Below, piece after piece: positions 8,403 to 17,792 of a DNA stretch of 64,000 bases (within the stretch, counting starts at the first letter, position 1; every line of letters begins with the position of its first letter). A model generated the notes under the pieces. The model was given only the letters and a program-made list of their open reading frames with translations, was not told where the DNA came from and did no database searches. The stretch is taken from the NCBI GenBank assembly GCA_029907255.1, contig JARYMF010000011.1, positions 27,236 to 91,235 on the forward strand, in the 5' to 3' direction. This DNA comes from Armatimonadota bacterium. Lineage in GTDB: Bacteria; Armatimonadota; UBA5829; DTJY01. The position numbers were made by a program, and so were the translations under genes.

Positions 8403-9362
8403 ATGAAAAAGGCAACGCCGTCAACCCTTAAGTGGCTGAAAGATATAGTAGGTTTAGGCACCATCTTAGTCGCCCTTGTAGTCTACTTCAGCATTAGAAG
8501 TCCAAACTTTTTGACAGCCACGAACTTTACTGCAATTGCCAATCAAATTCCTGCTGCGCTATTGGTTGCTGTTGGAATGACGCTTGTATTGATTACTGCG
8601 GGGATTGATCTCTCGGTTGGTTCGCTTGTGGGGCTTTCTGGTGCAGTATTGGGACTCAGCATTGACCGCATTGGTTTACCTCTTCCGATAGCAATTCTAG
8701 CTTGCATTGCCACGGGACTATTTTGCGGGATGATCAATGGTCTAGTAATTGTAAGGTGGGCTTTACCACCCTTCATTGTTACCTTGGGAATGCTTGAAGT
8801 TGCCCGTGGCGCAACTTTCCTTCTTACCGAGACTCGCACAATCTATTTGGGTTCCAAGATTAGCAAAATTGCAGGGTTAGGGGTTGCAAATATTTCTGTG
8901 CTTTTTATTATTGCAATTGCCGCAGTAGTCTTGGGCCAATTGATTTTGTCGCGGTGTACTTTTGGGAGGTACTTAATTGCCATTGGAGCAAATGAGCAAA
9001 CGGCATATTTATCGGGAATTAATACGTCAAGGATAAAAGTCTCAGTGTATGCGCTTTCAGGCTTACTTTGCGCAATGGCCGCGGTGGTGAACACCGCTCG
9101 CATGGCTTCGGCAAATCCCAACGCTGGCACAGGTTTCGAATTAGAAGCAATAGCGGCAGTAGTAATCGGCGGAACTAGCCTAATGGGAGGCCGTGGTTCG
9201 GTAATAAACTCTATGTTGGGTGTGTTGTTTATGGCAATACTGAGCAGCGGACTTTCACAGATTGGCACAGAAGAAGCAACAAAGCGAATGATTACAGGCT
9301 TTGTGATAGTATTGGCTGTCATCCTTGATTACTACCGATCTAGAATTACTTCAAAAAGTTAG
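8403..9362 (+). CDS. Sugar ABC importer permease (RbsC family)
   Basis: The 319-residue protein is an integral membrane permease of the ribose/xylose type, with about eight to ten hydrophobic segments. Family landmarks are GMTLVLITAGIDLSVG near residue 60, the coupling-loop region AIGANEQTAYLSGI near residue 200, and AAVVIGGTSLMGGRGS near residue 255. It should form the membrane channel for the binding protein encoded just upstream. No gene for the RbsA-type ATPase follows; the next gene is a different transporter with its own promoter. The ribosome binding site is weak. Confidence 0.92.
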   Translation: MKKATPSTLKWLKDIVGLGTILVALVVYFSIRSPNFLTATNFTAIANQIPAALLVAVGMTLVLITAGIDLSVGSLVGLSGAVLGLSIDRIGLPLPIAILACIATGLFCGMINGLVIVRWALPPFIVTLGMLEVARGATFLLTETRTIYLGSKISKIAGLGVANISVLFIIAIAAVVLGQLILSRCTFGRYLIAIGANEQTAYLSGINTSRIKVSVYALSGLLCAMAAVVNTARMASANPNAGTGFELEAIAAVVIGGTSLMGGRGSVINSMLGVLFMAILSSGLSQIGTEEATKRMITGFVIVLAVILDYYRSRITSKS

Positions 9363-9481
9363 AGGAAATGGAAAAAGAGTTTATATTTCTTAACCTAACA
9401 ACTAGCCTCCATTAAAGAACGTAGTATATGTTTTGAGAGAGCTCCACTACCACTCATGTATATGTTTATTTTTCAATTGAG

Positions 9482-9510
9482 TTGACATCGCATGTAAGCT
9501 TTGTTATACT
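9482..9510 (+). promoter_or_regulatory. Strong sigma-70-type promoter for the fused importer operon
   Basis: TTGACA (9482-9487), 17 bases, then TATACT (9505-9510). The predicted start near 9517 gives a leader of about 50 bases before the TTG start at 9567. It shows that the CUT1-type importer is transcribed separately from the RbsB/RbsC genes before it. Confidence 0.8.
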
Positions 9511-9566
9511 TCCTGTATAGTTTGTTCTTCTTAGGACATCTTCGTAATATCACCACGGAGGTCTGC

Positions 9567-12044
9567 TTGTTCAAGATCCAAAAGCATATACTGCGCTTGC
9601 TGTTTGCTTGTATGTTAATCTCCTGCGGCTCAGGGCTTATTTTGGCCGATACGGACACTAACAAGTCCGCTAAAGGAGATATTGTTGAGCTTCGCTTATG
9701 GGGTGGAGATTGGGGTATTCCTCCTAAAGACGCTACCGACCCTTGGCGGCGTGCAAATCGCGCAGTTTTTGAGCGGTTTCAGGAATTACACCCGAACATA
9801 AAAATCATTAGCGCAAGCGGCTTGCAGGTGCAAGGAAGAGCAGCAGAGAGTGGCTTACTCATGGCAATGGCAGGCGGTACTGCCCCTGACGTCTTCTATG
9901 TCAATTTTCGAAAGCTTCACAATTTTATAAACCAGGGGTTTCTCTATCCCCTCAATGAGTACATCGAAAAAGACCCCGAAATATTAAAGAAAATTCATCC
10001 AGAAATCCGAAAAGTCATAACTGTAGATGGCAAGGTATATTCGATTCCGTGGTTTCAATGCGTACAAGCCTTATATTATCGTAAAGACCTTTACAAAGCT
10101 GCCGGCCTTGATCCAAACAAACCTCCCAAAACTTGGGATGAATTCTATGAGTATTGCAAGAAGCTAACTATCCCTGAAAAAGGTCAATGGGGTTTTGCGT
10201 TCTCGTCAGGGCCAAGTAGTACGGCTTTCCATTGGATTAATTTTCTATGGCAAGCTGGTGGCGATATTGTTGCTCAAGATGAAAAAGGCGAGTGGCATTG
10301 CGTCTTTAATTCGCCGGCAGGTGTGAAAGCGCTTAATTTTTACAAAAAGCTAATGATTGGAAAATGGAAGCGAAATGGCCGCGAAATGATTGGAGTTGCA
10401 ACTAGGACAGCCACCTACGCACAGGATATTGAACAAGGGAAAATAGCTCAGTGGTTTGCATATTCCACCGATCTTGTAACCAACCGTTCGAACATCAATC
10501 CGAGCTTGATAGGAATTGCGCCGCTCCCAGCGGGCCCGGCGGGGCATGCGAATGAAATCAACGCCGGTATGTGGGGAATCAATGCCACAATAAAAGACAA
10601 GCGTGTTCGAGATGCTGCTTGGGAATACATCAAGTTCATGGGCAGCGAAGAAGCCGACAGGGTGCGAACAAAGGCGTACGTAGAGTCGGGGTTGGGAAAA
10701 ATGGTTAACCCCGTTATGCTCGAGAAGTATGGCTATGTCGAATACCTCCGCGGAATTCCAAAGAGTTGGATCGAAGCTAACAGGGAAGCTTTTAAATATG
10801 GTCGGCCCGAGCCTCATGGCAAAAATTGCGAGATGATTTATATTGAGCTTGATTATCCCCTGCAGGAAGCCGTCCTTCGTCCTGACAAAGACCCTAAACA
10901 AATTCTGGATGAAGCCGCTCGCAATATTGACCGCAAAATGCTTGGCTATGTAGACCCTAGGGTCCAAGAAAGAAGAAGAAAGACGGCTCGTGTTATATTT
11001 GCGACGCTCCTAGCGCTCATTTGCTCAGTTGGTGCAACGCAGGTTAGAAAGTTGGCAAAGGCGCATGCTGATGAAACTGCAGACACGAGGGTCGTGCGCG
11101 GTAGCAAGATGGTTCATGTGGTCGCTTGGATTTTCATGCTTCCGGCAGTGCTTTCAATACTTGTTTGGGCATACTACCCGCTTGTTCGTGGAATGATTAT
11201 GGCATTCCAGGATTACCGAATTATTGGCAACAGCAGATGGGTTGGTTTGGACAATTTTATTGAAGTGTTCACAACAGAAACTTTCTGGCGGGGTATCTTA
11301 AACAGTTTATTATATGCGGGGATGAACCTAAGCCTTGGCTTCTGTGTACCAATTTTCCTAGCATTAATGCTTCATGAAGTTCCACGTGGCAAGATGCTTT
11401 TTAGAACTCTCTACTACCTACCTGCAGTAACAAGTGGTCTTGTAATTATGTTTCTTTGGATGTGGTTCTATGACCCCACGCCCCAAGGACTTTTCAATAC
11501 ACTTTTAGGATTTTACAATCAAGCTGCAGAAGCTCTTGCGAACACATTAAGAATCAACCCAGAAATCCTCAAATTTAATTTGCCTCTTAAATGGCTAGGC
11601 GATCCAAAACTGGCTATGCTTTGCGTCATACTTCCAGGCATATGGGCGGGTGCTGGACCTGGAAGTATTATTTATCTAGCTGCAATGAAGAGCATTCCTG
11701 ATGAAATGTACGAGGCAGCGGATATTGACGGTGCTGGCGTATGGAGCAAGATATGGCGCATAACGTTGCCAACCCTAAAGCCTCTTATAATTATCAATTT
11801 CGTTGGAGCATTCATAGGTTCGTTTAAGGCAATGGAGAACATCTTTGTAATGACGGGTGGCGGCCCTCTAAATGCAACTCACACTATTGGCCTCGAAATA
11901 TGGTACAACGCATTTATGTATTTAAGATTCGGATATGCTACAGCCGCCGCTTGGATGATGGGAAGTATGCTGATAGCCTTCACAATGTATCAGCTACGCA
12001 TATTGAGAAACGTCCGCTTTTCCGCAGCAGGGAGGGAAGAATAG
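9567..12044 (+). CDS. Binding protein fused to MalF-type permease (CUT1 sugar importer)
   Basis: A TTG at 9567 with GGAGGT just upstream is the best start; the longer frame from 9501 overlaps the promoter. The 825-residue protein has four parts: a signal sequence (KIQKHILRLLFACMLI, with LISC as a possible lipobox or LILA as a cleavage site); a family 1 extracellular solute-binding domain, about residues 38-465, with AMAGGTAPDVFYV and LYYRKDLYKAAGL; a single membrane helix around 475-492; and a MalF-like permease, about 515-825, with the EAA motif YEAADIDGAGVWSK near 715. The topology works: the binding domain outside, the extra helix returns the chain to the cytoplasm, then permease helix 1. 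The usual arrangement is two separate genes. The open frame is continuous, so this is a true fusion. The next gene follows with no gap. Confidence 0.93.
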   Translation: MFKIQKHILRLLFACMLISCGSGLILADTDTNKSAKGDIVELRLWGGDWGIPPKDATDPWRRANRAVFERFQELHPNIKIISASGLQVQGRAAESGLLMAMAGGTAPDVFYVNFRKLHNFINQGFLYPLNEYIEKDPEILKKIHPEIRKVITVDGKVYSIPWFQCVQALYYRKDLYKAAGLDPNKPPKTWDEFYEYCKKLTIPEKGQWGFAFSSGPSSTAFHWINFLWQAGGDIVAQDEKGEWHCVFNSPAGVKALNFYKKLMIGKWKRNGREMIGVATRTATYAQDIEQGKIAQWFAYSTDLVTNRSNINPSLIGIAPLPAGPAGHANEINAGMWGINATIKDKRVRDAAWEYIKFMGSEEADRVRTKAYVESGLGKMVNPVMLEKYGYVEYLRGIPKSWIEANREAFKYGRPEPHGKNCEMIYIELDYPLQEAVLRPDKDPKQILDEAARNIDRKMLGYVDPRVQERRRKTARVIFATLLALICSVGATQVRKLAKAHADETADTRVVRGSKMVHVVAWIFMLPAVLSILVWAYYPLVRGMIMAFQDYRIIGNSRWVGLDNFIEVFTTETFWRGILNSLLYAGMNLSLGFCVPIFLALMLHEVPRGKMLFRTLYYLPAVTSGLVIMFLWMWFYDPTPQGLFNTLLGFYNQAAEALANTLRINPEILKFNLPLKWLGDPKLAMLCVILPGIWAGAGPGSIIYLAAMKSIPDEMYEAADIDGAGVWSKIWRITLPTLKPLIIINFVGAFIGSFKAMENIFVMTGGGPLNATHTIGLEIWYNAFMYLRFGYATAAAWMMGSMLIAFTMYQLRILRNVRFSAAGREE

Positions 12045-13922
12045 ATGTCAATTATCCCAACTGTTGGCAGACGTTCGTGGTCAATGCGCTTGCTCATCGC
12101 GGGATTATATATTGTCCTAACTTTGGGGGCAATAACGATGGTCTATCCCTTCCTCATTATGTTGGCAACCTCCACAAAAAGCGGTGTTGATGTTAACAGC
12201 TACAGCGTAATACCTAAATACTGGTATGACGATTCGATTCTTTTCGCCAAATTTGCCGAGATAAAGTATGCTGCCGATATGGACGCAATCAATGGCTATT
12301 ACCGTACCGACTTTGCAAAAATGGAGGACATTGCTCCACCCCAGAAAACACCTCTCACGACAAATCAAAAGAGAATGGTAAAGGACTGGGAGGATTTTAG
12401 TCGGACAATTCCGCTTAAGTATATGCAAGCAAATTATGGCGTCATAAGTAATGCTCCAAGCCGTTTGCTAAACGAATATCGGGCTTGGCTTCGAAAGCGA
12501 TTTAATAACGACATTAATGCTCTCAACAAGCTTTATCGCGAGGAAAATGAAAGCTTCGAGACCGTTTTTACACCTTTCGAGCGCACGGAAAGCCGTGAGT
12601 GGCAGCCAGAGAAAACCCCAAAAATGCAAGAGTGGCTGAAGTTCAAAGCATCATTGCCATCGGAATTTCGGCGGGTAATTTGCATCGATCCACTGTTTTG
12701 GACATTCTTAAAGGAGAACAAATACGATGGCGATATATCCAAACTAAACAAAGCCTACGGTACTAATTACAAATCATTTATGGAAGTTCACCTTTCCCCT
12801 ACCCTTCCCGCTGACCCTAGGCAAAGAGCCGACTGGGAAGAGTTCGCACGAACTATGCTTCCGTTCCGTTATATGGTTCTAAACTCAAAGGCATTGCCGG
12901 CTTATCAGAAGTTTCTTCAAAACCGTTATGGGGGAAATATCGAAGAAGTAAATAGAATCTACGGTACAAATTACTCATCATTTAACCAGATTGTCTTACC
13001 AGAGGAGGCGCCAGCTGAGGGAACACCGCTTGTTGACTGGATGGATTTTATTTCGAAAGTTGTTCCAGTCACTGCAATAAAAGCTGTAAACTCAGAAAAC
13101 CTATACAGGCAATATCTTTTCAAAAAATACGGCAGCTTTGATGCAATCAATAGAGCCTACGGAACAAAGTATGCTTCTCTTCTAGACGTATCTCCGCCCC
13201 AGCACCTTGCCGACTGGCATTATGTACTTACACACCATAGGGAATTGAGGAAGCACTTTATAATTCGCAATTATGCAATGGTTTTGAACTACATACTTCT
13301 TCACGGAAGGGCAGTATTCAACACTTTTGTCTTTTGTCTGGCCGCTATTTTAACCCATTTAATTGTTAACCCGCTGTGCGCTTATTCTCTTTCGCGGTAT
13401 AACCTTCGCTATTCGTATAAGGTGTTGCTCTTTTTGTTAGCCACAATGGCATTTCCTGCGGAAGTAACATTGATTCCGAATTTCTTGCTCCTAAAGAAGC
13501 TCCATATGCTTAACACTTTTTGGGCACTGATTCTTCCCGGAATGGCTGGTGGGTTTTCGATTTTCCTACTTAAAGGTTTCTTTGATAGCCTCCCGAAGGA
13601 ACTTTATGAAGCTGGAATCATCGATGGAGCATCCGAAGCACGGATGTTTTGGCAAATCACAATTCCGCTATCTAAGCCTATTTTTGCAGTGATTGCACTC
13701 AGTTCATTTACGGCGGCGTATGGAGCGTTTATGTTTGCGTTTCTGGTTTGCCAAAACCCAAAAATGTGGACGATGATGGTTTGGTTGTATGAGCTTCAGA
13801 TTACGGCCCCGAAGTATATAACTATGGCTGCATTGACAATAGCAGCCATACCAACACTAACAGTCTTCGTCTTCGCACAAAATGTTATTATGAGAGGTAT
13901 CATTCTACCAAGCTTTAAGTAA
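12045..13922 (+). CDS. MalG-type permease with large repeat-containing external insertion
   Basis: The ATG directly follows the stop of the fused gene and has GGAGGGAAG upstream. The 625-residue protein is more than twice the usual 270-300. Residues 12-43 form membrane helix 1. Residues about 45-410 are a hydrophilic insertion, expected outside the membrane in the loop before helix 2. Residues about 420-625 carry the other helices and the EAA motif EAGIIDGASEARMFW near 522, which contacts the ATPase. The insertion holds five repeats of 66-78 residues, each with a helix ending in K/R-Y, an I/L-N pair, YGTxYxSF and a DWxxF segment. Similar helical units occur in GH42-like glycosidases (from memory), suggesting carbohydrate contact. 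Substrate and ATPase are unknown. Confidence 0.92.
   Translation: MSIIPTVGRRSWSMRLLIAGLYIVLTLGAITMVYPFLIMLATSTKSGVDVNSYSVIPKYWYDDSILFAKFAEIKYAADMDAINGYYRTDFAKMEDIAPPQKTPLTTNQKRMVKDWEDFSRTIPLKYMQANYGVISNAPSRLLNEYRAWLRKRFNNDINALNKLYREENESFETVFTPFERTESREWQPEKTPKMQEWLKFKASLPSEFRRVICIDPLFWTFLKENKYDGDISKLNKAYGTNYKSFMEVHLSPTLPADPRQRADWEEFARTMLPFRYMVLNSKALPAYQKFLQNRYGGNIEEVNRIYGTNYSSFNQIVLPEEAPAEGTPLVDWMDFISKVVPVTAIKAVNSENLYRQYLFKKYGSFDAINRAYGTKYASLLDVSPPQHLADWHYVLTHHRELRKHFIIRNYAMVLNYILLHGRAVFNTFVFCLAAILTHLIVNPLCAYSLSRYNLRYSYKVLLFLLATMAFPAEVTLIPNFLLLKKLHMLNTFWALILPGMAGGFSIFLLKGFFDSLPKELYEAGIIDGASEARMFWQITIPLSKPIFAVIALSSFTAAYGAFMFAFLVCQNPKMWTMMVWLYELQITAPKYITMAALTIAAIPTLTVFVFAQNVIMRGIILPSFK
12237..13244 (+). 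repeat. Five diverged protein repeats within the MalG-type permease
   Basis: The conserved Asn of each unit falls at residues 83, 161, 235, 303 and 369, giving periods of 78, 74, 68 and 66. Units 3, 4 and 5 share YGTNYKSF, YGTNYSSF and YGTKYASL; units 1 and 2 are more diverged. Each unit ends in a DW or EW motif (115, 197, 264, 332, 391). At DNA level the repeats are not obvious, so the duplications are old. Confidence 0.8.
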
Positions 13923-13930
13923 TGACTTTT

Positions 13931-15523
13931 TCAAGCAACTTTGGGAAGTTCTTGAAGTGGTTCTTGTATTGCAGGTAGTTTTACAATAAATGTTGCACCT
14001 TGCTTGACGCGTGTCTCAACTTCGATTTTGCCGCCATATTTCTCAGCAAGGCTTTTGCTTACAGAGAGGCCAAGTCCGGTACCCTCAAATTCAGGTTTTG
14101 TCGTAAAGAAGGGGTCAAATATTTTGCTTAGGTGCTCGGGTTTTATCCCAGGGCCAGTGTCAGCAAACTTTGCAACGACAAAGCCTGCATCATCCTGCGA
14201 AGTCTCTACAATCAACTTGCCTCCTTTTTCTTTCATTGCCTGAACAGCGTTAATAGCGATATTCATGTAAATTTGCTGAATTTCGCTTGCATCGGCATAA
14301 ATCATAGGGAGATCTTCGGTGAGTCGTTTTACTATGGTAATACTACCTTGTGTTTGCACAAGCTCTAGCGTGCGTTCTATCAGTTCATTTATGTTAACAG
14401 GATTTAGCATACCAGGATGGTTGGTGCGTGAGAACCCAAGTAAATTTCGCACCAGATTTGCTATTCTCTGTGTTTCGGATTTTATTATTTCAAGGTCTTT
14501 TGCAGTAGGATTATCAGGATCCATATCAACTAAAAGCATCTCAGCACGACCAAGAATCACCAATAAGGGGTTATTTATCTCGTGTGCCATGCCGGCAACT
14601 AGTTGCCCTATGGACGCTAGCTTCTCACTTTGAATTAGACCTGCCTGGGCGCGCTTTAAATCCCTTAAGGCTGAGCGCAAGCAAACCACTTGCTCGCGAA
14701 GCTTTCTGTACAAATGCATCTTCTCAATTGCCAATCCAGCACGATCAGTTAATTCACAAATTGCTTGAATGTCATTTTGATTAAAGGGTTCATTTGTCTT
14801 TCCACGCACAATTGAGAGGACACCAAGCGTTTTCCCACCAACAACAATTGGTGCAATCATAGTGGGTGCGACGCCCCGCGTGCCAAGTAACGCCGAAATT
14901 TCAGGTTCGTCTGATTCCGAGTTGACCAGTATTGGCTTACTGTTTTTTGCAACCCATTCTGCAAGGCCGCGTTTTATATGCGATAAATCTGTGCAAGTTC
15001 CATTGACAGATACTGTTCTTGCGGACATATAATCAAGTAAGCCCAATTCTTGGTCCATCAAGAGAATTGAGGCAGTCTCTGCACCTGTTATCTCTAGTGC
15101 CATGCTCAGGAGCATATCCAAGCCTTCTTGCATATCCAGATTGCCAACTAGTCGGTCTGAAATCTCTTTAAGCTTTAATAATTCTCTGTTTCGCTGTTCT
15201 ATTATCTGATTTTTCTCAGCCAGTTCTTTGGTTAGCTGAAGACTTGTCTTCCTCGCCCTACTTGAAGAGTCGAAGAAATAAATACAAAGTAGGAGGATTG
15301 CAGACACCAGGCCAATCCGCAAAATGCGGTTTTCTATAAAGAAATTGGAGTATCTGATGTATTTAGTGTGTTGGAGAATGGCTGATGAGATATCCATCAG
15401 CACCATGCACAAAGTTAAAACAATAATAACTATTATCGCAAGCCACCATAGTTGGGCTTGTTTGTGGTGAGCGGCGTGCTGTTTCTTTAATAGTTTTTCC
15501 AAGGTTTCTTTTGATGCGTCCAA
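13931..15523 (-). CDS. Membrane sensor histidine kinase with GAF domain
   Basis: The start is TTG at 15521-15523 with AAAGGTG upstream. The 530-residue protein has two membrane helices (about 25-47 and 66-84), a coiled coil (about 92-120), a GAF sensor domain (about 130-270), a second coiled coil, the HisKA helix with the phosphorylated His at 314 in GMAHEINNPL, and an HATPase domain with N box YMNIAINAVQAM, DTGPGI and GTGLGLSVSK. It would sense a small molecule or redox signal and phosphorylate a response regulator. None is encoded nearby, so it is an orphan kinase. It converges with the importer operon, with only 8 bases between the stops. Confidence 0.93.
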   Translation of the reverse strand: MDASKETLEKLLKKQHAAHHKQAQLWWLAIIVIIVLTLCMVLMDISSAILQHTKYIRYSNFFIENRILRIGLVSAILLLCIYFFDSSSRARKTSLQLTKELAEKNQIIEQRNRELLKLKEISDRLVGNLDMQEGLDMLLSMALEITGAETASILLMDQELGLLDYMSARTVSVNGTCTDLSHIKRGLAEWVAKNSKPILVNSESDEPEISALLGTRGVAPTMIAPIVVGGKTLGVLSIVRGKTNEPFNQNDIQAICELTDRAGLAIEKMHLYRKLREQVVCLRSALRDLKRAQAGLIQSEKLASIGQLVAGMAHEINNPLLVILGRAEMLLVDMDPDNPTAKDLEIIKSETQRIANLVRNLLGFSRTNHPGMLNPVNINELIERTLELVQTQGSITIVKRLTEDLPMIYADASEIQQIYMNIAINAVQAMKEKGGKLIVETSQDDAGFVVAKFADTGPGIKPEHLSKIFDPFFTTKPEFEGTGLGLSVSKSLAEKYGGKIEVETRVKQGATFIVKLPAIQEPLQELPKVA

Positions 15524-15617
15524 TTTTGCACCTTTTAAGCGTTTATCAAGTTAATTATTGGCATGATATAGGGAATTGTTAATACTAAAGATTAAAGTAA
15601 GGGTGAATCGCGGCGTT

Positions 15618-16247
15618 CTAAAACGAAGCGAGGAAATCTTTCAAATTGCCAAAGAGGTAGTTGTACGCAGAATCCATCTTTTCTTCGATACCTTCTAACG
15701 AATCGAAAGGCTCGGGGTGTTGGACATCTAGTTCGATGTAAAGTTGAGAGGTATCATTGAAAAATGGCTCAATTCGTAAGTCGTGGATGCCGTCTTGATG
15801 TAGCACAACTCTCAGCCCCGCGCCTTTGCGGCCTGGTCCAAGCAAAGCCCACTGGTCAGGTCTTATTGCTAGAAGGTGAGCTTCGGTAAATTGGGGAGCA
15901 GCATCCGGCTTGGAAAGCGGAAGCAGTGCAGTAAGTTTAATTCCGAAGGTTAAATATTTCTGTATATTCAGCCGCTCGCTGACTATTTGGAATATATCGA
16001 GACATTTCTCTTTGCTTGCCTGAAAGTGAACGACTGCTTCGTTCACCTGAATTCTAGTTGTTTGGATGAAACAGTCGCCAGTCGGATTAGCCATGCGAAC
16101 CCCGTCTGGCAGATGTGTTAAATTATGATATTGATATCTTTCCGTGATGACAGCATACAGGCGATTGAGGTCCACCATTTGGATTTGAAGCGGTGGGTAA
16201 AGAATCCCGGCGGTCAATCGCTGGCAAGTCATAAGTTCAGGATTCAT
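15618..16247 (-). CDS. Protein of unknown function, 209 residues
   Basis: I do not recognise this protein. AAGGAGTT lies 4-5 bases before its ATG, supporting the start. It has no signal peptide or membrane helix and is probably cytoplasmic. Visible features are a mixed alpha/beta composition, a segment GPGRKGAGLRVVLHQDG, and an acidic C-terminal helix ending NYLFGNLKDFLASF. The layout (two halves rich in beta strand, then a C-terminal helical tail) is loosely like the sporadic TIGR04255-type proteins, but that is a weak impression. It lies about 95 bases upstream of the histidine kinase on the same strand, so the two may be co-transcribed. Confidence 0.65.
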   Translation of the reverse strand: MNPELMTCQRLTAGILYPPLQIQMVDLNRLYAVITERYQYHNLTHLPDGVRMANPTGDCFIQTTRIQVNEAVVHFQASKEKCLDIFQIVSERLNIQKYLTFGIKLTALLPLSKPDAAPQFTEAHLLAIRPDQWALLGPGRKGAGLRVVLHQDGIHDLRIEPFFNDTSQLYIELDVQHPEPFDSLEGIEEKMDSAYNYLFGNLKDFLASF

Positions 16248-16398
16248 GGCAACTCCTTTGTGCCTTGAAGCCGTGATGTCTGGCTATGAGATTTTATCAT
16301 CGAAACCCTGCCCGGTCAAGTTTGCCTTTATTCTAATACGCTTTTAAGAAATCATGATTGTTGTTCTGTAAACAGCATTCGAGAAGACGCAATTTCGT

Positions 16399-17565
16399 TT
16401 AACTCGGAGATAGATTATGACTCGAAATTGTTTCTAGAATTTGCTCGACACTTTCCGCTGTCGCCTGGCGCGGATTGCTCTTTGCCGAGCCCGATGCAAG
16501 GGTTTGCGAGATTATTTGGGGCCAGTAATGGCGGTCAAGTACGAGTTTTGTTAGCTGTTTTTCAATATCCATTTCCGAATTCAAGCGTTCCAAATGATTA
16601 ATTAAAGCCTCGGCGGCTTTGTTGTCATCAGAATTGCTTGAAATTCCAGCAGCACGCGCAAGCTCAGCGTATTTTATTGTTGATGTTTCTAGGTTAAAAC
16701 GCATTACAAATGGAAGCAGGAGGGCACATATTAAGCCATGCGCGAGGCCCGTTATGACACCAATCGGATGTGCTAACCCATGAACAAGACCAAGCCTGGC
16801 GTTGGCAAATGCAATGCCTCCCATGAGACTTCCCAACGCGACTTCTGTCCTTGCTTCAATATCCGTTCCATTGTGGTAGGCTTTGGGTAGGTTGGTTAAT
16901 AAGCGAACTGCAGCACTTTTTGCTAAGGCGTCGGTTATTGGATTTGCGCCTTTTGATACATAGGCTTCGATTGCTTGCGAAAGAGCATCCATGCCTGAAT
17001 ATGCCGTAGATTCTTTGGATAAGGATAACGTAAATTCGGGATCAACGATTGCAACATCTGGAAGCATCAAGGGGGTTCGTATGCTTGCTTTGATTCGTTC
17101 GGTTTCGTCTATCAATACCGAATTTGGAGTGACTTCTGAACCACTCCCGGCGGTGGTTGGTATCGCTATGAATGGTGTCCCCTTTTGTTCTACCTCGCGT
17201 CCATGAAAGTATTCATAAATCGTTCCTGGTTGGCGACCAATGACAGCTACTGTTTTTGCCACATCGAGAGCACTTCCACCACCGATGCCTATTACTATAT
17301 CCGATGTACTCTGTTTGAAAGAATCTAGTGCCCATTGAGCATTAGAAATTGTGGGCTCTGGCGGAACATGCTCAAAAATGTTTACCTTTATTTTTGATTC
17401 CGCCAGAAGTTTTAAGACTTTGTCGAGCCAACCTGTTCGCCGCAGGAACGTTTTACCGGTAATAAGAAATGCATTTTTACCTAGAGATGCAGCTTCTGTG
17501 CCTATGTCTCGAATACAACCAGCGCCAAAGATTATTTTCTTTGCGGTCTGAAAGGTTAAGTTCAT
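16399..17565 (-). CDS. Iron-containing (group III) alcohol dehydrogenase family protein
   Basis: The 388-residue protein is a full-length member of the Fe-dependent alcohol dehydrogenase family, which reduces aldehydes or oxidises alcohols with NAD(P)H. It has the nucleotide loop GIGGGSALDVAK (93-104), TTAGSGSEVTPNSV, and the metal-site region GMDALSQAIEAY with D193, then HGLAHPIG (H266) and LAHG (H276). The residue four after D193, a metal-binding His in FucO-type enzymes, is Gln197 here. That substitution occurs in a known subgroup and may change metal choice. GGAGGT lies upstream of the ATG. Substrate is unknown; a lactaldehyde or diol role would fit the deoxy-sugar genes nearby but is inference. 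Confidence 0.9.
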   Translation of the reverse strand: MNLTFQTAKKIIFGAGCIRDIGTEAASLGKNAFLITGKTFLRRTGWLDKVLKLLAESKIKVNIFEHVPPEPTISNAQWALDSFKQSTSDIVIGIGGGSALDVAKTVAVIGRQPGTIYEYFHGREVEQKGTPFIAIPTTAGSGSEVTPNSVLIDETERIKASIRTPLMLPDVAIVDPEFTLSLSKESTAYSGMDALSQAIEAYVSKGANPITDALAKSAAVRLLTNLPKAYHNGTDIEARTEVALGSLMGGIAFANARLGLVHGLAHPIGVITGLAHGLICALLLPFVMRFNLETSTIKYAELARAAGISSNSDDNKAAEALINHLERLNSEMDIEKQLTKLVLDRHYWPQIISQTLASGSAKSNPRQATAESVEQILETISSHNLSPS

Positions 17566-17792
17566 TCTAAGTTCTACCTCCGATTTGCATGCTTTCTTTT
17601 CGATTATAACTAATATTCGCCTTTCTGTTGCTTATTATTTTACGAAAAATAGCAAATATTCTGTGAATTTCTCGGTTTTTTGGGTAAAAGTAAGTAGAAT
17701 TATTGCCAACCTATCGTTTCTGCAGGCAAACCAAATCTCACAAAGCGGCTTTCGATTCAAGGCAACTCTTGGTATGAAAGGGGGTGACTTAC

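Noticed and set aside
9501..13922. Frameshift or assembly join explaining the fused importer gene
   Set aside because: The frame is continuous and the linker contains a properly placed membrane helix and charged cytoplasmic segment, which is what a functional fusion needs.
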